From NCBI GenBank assembly GCA_020846635.1, contig JADLDO010000027.1, positions 62,001 to 126,000 on the forward strand: a DNA stretch of 64,000 bases, in the 5' to 3' direction. The stretch's first letter is position 1; the number at the start of each line of letters is the position of its first letter. The notes below the pieces were generated by a model that saw only the letters and a program-made list of their open reading frames with translations, was not told where the DNA came from and made no database searches. Origin of the DNA: Caldilineaceae bacterium (lineage in GTDB: Bacteria > Chloroflexota > Anaerolineae > Caldilineales > Caldilineaceae). Both the position numbers and the translations under genes were made by a program. Of the stretch, positions 60,685 to 64,000 are shown in pieces.

Positions 60685-62073
60685 CTAGTCTAGGATTCGT
60701 ATAGGATTTTCGATCATCCCTGCCACTGCATCCAGGAAACGCGCCGCGCGCGCCCCATCCACCACCCGGTGATCGGCGGAAAGATTGAGTGTGAGCATAG
60801 GGCGCACCTTCGCCTTTCCGTCGACCGCCACCACCCGGTCAGCAATGCGCCCCACCGCCAAAATTGCCGCCTGGGGCGGGTTGATGATGGCGCTAAACTG
60901 GTCGATGCCAAACATGCCCAAGTTGCTGATAGTAAAGGTACCATCCTGAAGTTCGCCCACCGCCAGCTTACCGGCTTGGGCGCGCGCCACCAGATCCGCG
61001 CGTGCCTGGGCAATTTCTTCCAGCCCCAGCCGGTCCGCATTGCGAATCACAGGCACAAGCAGCCCATCTTCCACCGCCACGGCAAGCCCGATATGTATCC
61101 CCTTGTTGGCAACGATGCGCCCGTCGATCCACGAGGCGTTGATGCGTGCATGGGCGTGTAGTGCCTGCGCGACGACCTTCACCAGGAGGTCGGTATAGGT
61201 TAGCTTGCTCTGTGCGCGATCCTGAGCCTTGCTGTGCCACTTTTTGAACTTCTTGGCATCCACATCGCGCGCCAAAAAGAAATGGGGAACGGTCGTCCAA
61301 CTCTGCGTCAGCCGTTCCGCCATCACCTTCCACATGCGCGACATAGGAACTTCGGACGTTTCGCCTGCATAAACAGGTGCAGCAATGCGCTCTGCTTCGG
61401 CTGGCTCAAGCACCGGCTGGAGAGGCTCGGCGACACTGATCGCGGCCAGCACATCCTCAGCCAACACCGCGCCCTCCGGCCCGCTGCCGGGGATCAACGC
61501 CAGTTCAATTCCCGCTTCATCAGCCAATCGCCGCGCCTTTGGCGAGGCTAACACCCGTCCACCTGTCTGCGTCTGCGTCGCCAGATAGGCAAGCACATCT
61601 TCCTTTTGAATACGGCTCCCCGCGGGCTGGATGCGGCTCACATCAATGCCATGATCCGCTACCATCCGCGCCGCCACAGGGGTCATCGGCGCGACAGTGC
61701 CATTGCCGGGCATAGATGCAGCAGGGGCAGGAGAAGCAGACGGCTTGGGCGCGCTCGGTGCTTCCGCAGGGATTGCAGGCGATGATGCAGCCGGGGCCGC
61801 GGGTGCAGCGGCTTTGGGCGGAGCAATCACCTCGTCCGGCTTGGCGATCAGCGCGATCACCTGGCCCACGGGGATCTCATCGCCTTCTTGCGCCGTCACG
61901 TTACGCAAAACTCCCGACACCGGCGCTTCGATCTCGACATCGGTCTTATCGGTGGCGACCTCCATCAATGGCTCGCCTTTGGTAACGCTCTCCCCCTCGG
62001 CCTTGAGCCAGCGCAGCAAGGTTCCTGTCTCTTGATTCATGCCCAGCGCGGGCATATAGACTTCTTTTGCCAT
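60685..62073 (-). CDS. Dihydrolipoyl acyltransferase (E2) of a 2-oxo acid dehydrogenase complex
   Basis: 462 residues. One lipoyl domain (about 1-80, lipoyl Lys in VATDKTDVEIEAP), an Ala/Pro linker, then two peripheral-subunit-binding-like segments: TPVAARMVADHGIDVSRIQP and, after TQTGGRV, LASPKARRLADEAGIELALI. The catalytic domain (about 235-462) ends with SADHRVVDGARAARFL (His, Asp). Transfers the acyl group from lipoamide to CoA. ATG 62073 with AGGAAGG was chosen over an in-frame upstream start. Two binding domains in one E2 are unusual. Stop of E1-beta is 13 bp upstream. Confidence 0.92.
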   Translation of the reverse strand: MAKEVYMPALGMNQETGTLLRWLKAEGESVTKGEPLMEVATDKTDVEIEAPVSGVLRNVTAQEGDEIPVGQVIALIAKPDEVIAPPKAAAPAAPAASSPAIPAEAPSAPKPSASPAPAASMPGNGTVAPMTPVAARMVADHGIDVSRIQPAGSRIQKEDVLAYLATQTQTGGRVLASPKARRLADEAGIELALIPGSGPEGAVLAEDVLAAISVAEPLQPVLEPAEAERIAAPVYAGETSEVPMSRMWKVMAERLTQSWTTVPHFFLARDVDAKKFKKWHSKAQDRAQSKLTYTDLLVKVVAQALHAHARINASWIDGRIVANKGIHIGLAVAVEDGLLVPVIRNADRLGLEEIAQARADLVARAQAGKLAVGELQDGTFTISNLGMFGIDQFSAIINPPQAAILAVGRIADRVVAVDGKAKVRPMLTLNLSADHRVVDGARAARFLDAVAGMIENPIRILD

Positions 62074-62086
62074 GAGTGCAGCCTTC

Positions 62087-63139
62087 CTAGACGCGACCGC
62101 AGAGAGTCTTCGCCACTGCCACAACTTGCTCAGGGGTCGGTACGGTTAAATCTTCCAACACAGGCGAGAAGGGAATAGGTACATCGCGCGCGCCGATGCG
62201 CTTGACAGGAGCATCGAGGTAATAGAACGCGCCATCTGCGATCACCGACGCCATCTCGGCGGTAACACCATAGCTCTGATAGCCCTCGTCTACCACAATC
62301 GCGCGGCTCGTCTTTTTAGCCGACGCAATCAATGCCTCCCGATCCAGCGGCAGCGTTGTGCGTGGGTCAATCACCTCGGCGGCAATGCCTACCTGCGCCA
62401 ACTGTTCCGCCGCGGCCAACACCACCTGTACCATGCTGCTCGTCGCTACAATCGTCACATCTTCGCCACTGCGCTTGATGTCCGCCACGCCCAGCGGTAT
62501 GGTATATTCCTCACTCGGCACAGGCCCTTTGAACTGGTAGAGCATCTTATCTTCAAAGATCGCCACCGGGTTATCATCGCGGATGGCGCTCTTCATCAGT
62601 CCTTTGGCATCATAGGGTGTGGAGGGGATCACCACCTTCAGCCCTGGCACATGGCTAAACCAGGCATGGAGCGATTGCGAGTGCTGGGCTGCCGAACGCC
62701 GCGTCGCGCCCAACGTCGTACGCAGCACCATCGGCACTTTGAGCTTACCCCCCGACATATAGTGCGTCTTGGCAGCCTGATTGACCATCTGATCCATCGT
62801 CAGCGTAATAAAGTCGCCAAACATAATGTCCACAATCGGGCGCATTCCCGTAATCGCCGCACCGACGCCCACGCCCGCAATGCCCGCCTCCGAGATAGGT
62901 GAGTCGAGAATACGTTCGGGGCCAAATTCCTCTACCATCCCCTTGAGCACCTTAAAGACCGTACCCGCCTCAGCCACATCCTCGCCGATCACAAAGACAC
63001 GCGGGTCGCGGTGCATCTCCTCGGCAATCGCCTCGCGAATCGCCTCGGCAAAGGTCAGCTCGCGCCCGTTGGGATTGTGTACGGACAAGCTATACTGCGG
63101 CTCGCGCACAGTGGTTACAACACCATTAGGCATAGACAT
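62087..63139 (-). CDS. Pyruvate/acetoin dehydrogenase E1 component, beta subunit
   Basis: 350 residues. LTFAEAIREAIAEEMHRDPR, VIGEDVAEAGTVFKVLKGM, ISEAGIAGVGVGAAITGMRP, IVDIMFGDFITLTMDQ and HSQSLHAWFSHVPGLKV are typical of the E1 beta subunit, which forms half of the TPP pocket. It decarboxylates pyruvate (or cleaves acetoin) together with E1 alpha. Its start overlaps the E1-alpha end by 14 bp; a second ATG lies 6 nt further in. Pyruvate versus acetoin specificity cannot be told from sequence alone. Confidence 0.93.
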   Translation of the reverse strand: MSMPNGVVTTVREPQYSLSVHNPNGRELTFAEAIREAIAEEMHRDPRVFVIGEDVAEAGTVFKVLKGMVEEFGPERILDSPISEAGIAGVGVGAAITGMRPIVDIMFGDFITLTMDQMVNQAAKTHYMSGGKLKVPMVLRTTLGATRRSAAQHSQSLHAWFSHVPGLKVVIPSTPYDAKGLMKSAIRDDNPVAIFEDKMLYQFKGPVPSEEYTIPLGVADIKRSGEDVTIVATSSMVQVVLAAAEQLAQVGIAAEVIDPRTTLPLDREALIASAKKTSRAIVVDEGYQSYGVTAEMASVIADGAFYYLDAPVKRIGARDVPIPFSPVLEDLTVPTPEQVVAVAKTLCGRV

Positions 63140-64000
63140 TGGTGTCTACCTCGCTAGGATCTGGGAAAGGCGCATTGATCGCAAATTCTACAGCGGCATC
63201 GACCTCGGCGCGCACGCTCTCGTCGATGCCTTCCAGCACATCCGCCTTGATACCGGCTTCGGCAATCAGCCAGTCGCCAAGCACCTTGAGCGGGTCACGC
63301 TCGTTCCGCCACCATGATTCCTCATCCTTGCTGCGATAGTAGCTGCGCTCAATGTCGCCCACATGATGACCGTGGAAACGGTAGGTGTGACAGAGCAAGA
63401 AGGCTGGCCCCTCGCCCCGCCGCGCCCGTTCTACCAGCTCAAGCATGGCGGTATGGACAGCGCGCACATCTTGCCCGTCCACCTCAACTGTAAGCAGGCC
63501 AAACGCCTCGCCGCGTGCCCGCAGTTCACCGGCAGCGGCCTCGCTGTTATGGGTATATTCGTTATACTGATTGTTCTCACAGACGTAGATCACAGGCAGT
63601 TTCCACAACTGGGCCATGTTCATCGACTCATAGATCAGCCCCTGGCCCAGCGCGCCATCACCAAAGAAGCAGACCGCAACCTGGTCGCTCTTACGCATTT
63701 TGATGGAGAGCCCGGCCCCGGTAGCAATCCCTGCGCTGCCGCCGACAATGGCGTTCGCCCCCAAGTTGCCGGTATCCTGGTCGGCAATGTGCATCGAGCC
63801 GCCCTTGCCCTGGCAGTAGCCCGCAGCCTTGCCCAACAGTTCGGCAAACATCCGATCCAGCGCCGCGCCCTTTGCTACACAATGACCGTGGCCGCGGTGG
63901 GTGCTGGTGATATAGTCATCCTTACGCAGTGCCTCACAGACGCCCACTGCCACGGCTTCCTCGCCAATATAGAGATGGGTCAGCCCCGGCATACGCGCGC
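63126..64000 (-). CDS. Pyruvate/acetoin dehydrogenase E1 component, alpha subunit (N-terminus outside window)
   Basis: The last 290 or so codons of a gene that continues beyond the right edge; the frame is open to base 64000. GLTHLYIGEEAVAVGVCEAL, RGHGHCVAKG and KGGSMHIAD are followed by the TPP motif GDGALGQGLIYESMNMAQ...NNQY and by RFHGHHVGD with the phosphorylation-loop-like region. The missing part should be about 30-40 residues. With E1-beta and E2 downstream on the same strand, it forms the core of a pyruvate- or acetoin-type dehydrogenase complex. Confidence 0.93.
   Translation of the reverse strand, partial: ARMPGLTHLYIGEEAVAVGVCEALRKDDYITSTHRGHGHCVAKGAALDRMFAELLGKAAGYCQGKGGSMHIADQDTGNLGANAIVGGSAGIATGAGLSIKMRKSDQVAVCFFGDGALGQGLIYESMNMAQLWKLPVIYVCENNQYNEYTHNSEAAAGELRARGEAFGLLTVEVDGQDVRAVHTAMLELVERARRGEGPAFLLCHTYRFHGHHVGDIERSYYRSKDEESWWRNERDPLKVLGDWLIAEAGIKADVLEGIDESVRAEVDAAVEFAINAPFPDPSEVDTNVYA

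Overview
The window looks like a chromosome segment of an aerobic or facultatively aerobic, GC-rich Chloroflexota bacterium, most like the Caldilinea/Anaerolineae side of the phylum. That placement is inference from gene content: lipoproteins with Thr/Pro-rich linkers, large GT-C-type membrane proteins, a triple cNMP-binding/bacterial-PH fusion, a type A2 cytochrome c oxidase operon with CtaG and SURF1, a NACHT protein with an FGE-type domain, and sugar-acid clusters rich in Gfo/Idh and TIM-barrel proteins. No rRNA gene, no convincing tRNA, no CRISPR array, no transposase and no prophage was seen.

Region 1 (1-27,100) is mostly housekeeping. It holds the start of a tRNA-dihydrouridine synthase, a membrane GT-C-like protein, a folD/formimido-THF cyclodeaminase pair, an RNase H-like protein, a metallo-beta-lactamase-fold protein, uvrC, a cNMP/PH membrane protein, NAD kinase, a LysM lipoprotein and miaA-yraN-rnhB-rplS-trmD in a familiar order. 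An M23 peptidase, rnhA and purH follow. Two RNA elements stand out: a 183-nt structured RNA with its own promoter and terminator whose fold resembles 6S RNA (7720-7902), and a ZTP-type riboswitch with a terminator upstream of purH (27113-27235).

Region 2 (27,700-37,300, all + strand) is a sugar-acid catabolic cluster: VOC protein, UxuA-type mannonate dehydratase, aldo/keto reductase, uronate-dehydrogenase-like SDR, esterase, DapA-family aldolase/dehydratase, a 610-residue protein of unknown family, a Nudix hydrolase and a ManD/RspA-type dehydratase. Together they suggest uptake-derived hexuronate or acetylated uronide breakdown to keto-deoxy sugar acids and then pyruvate. A GT-C membrane protein preceded by a nested palindrome follows.

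Region 3 (38,950-44,950) holds a 955-residue HTH-NACHT-HEAT-FGE-like protein (an NLR-like defence or signalling candidate). It also holds a P1B-4-type metal efflux ATPase transcribed behind a Fur/PerR-family regulator. That regulator sits under a perfect TTGACA-17-TATAAT promoter flanked by two PerR/Fur-like operators.

Region 4 (44,990-51,650, + strand) is a cytochrome c oxidase operon (coxB, coxA of type A2, coxD-like, coxC, ctaG, a membrane-anchored accessory protein, SURF1), punctuated by hairpins between genes. Region 5 (51,700-64,000, - strand) holds a nucleotidyltransferase-fold protein, a second sugar cluster (two TIM-barrel isomerases, three Gfo/Idh oxidoreductases, an SDR, a DapA-family lyase), an anion permease, and the E2, E1-beta and (partial) E1-alpha genes of a pyruvate/acetoin-type dehydrogenase complex.

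A recurrent palindrome built on CCTCCCGGAAGCTT occurs in at least four intergenic spaces, with a fifth degenerate copy.
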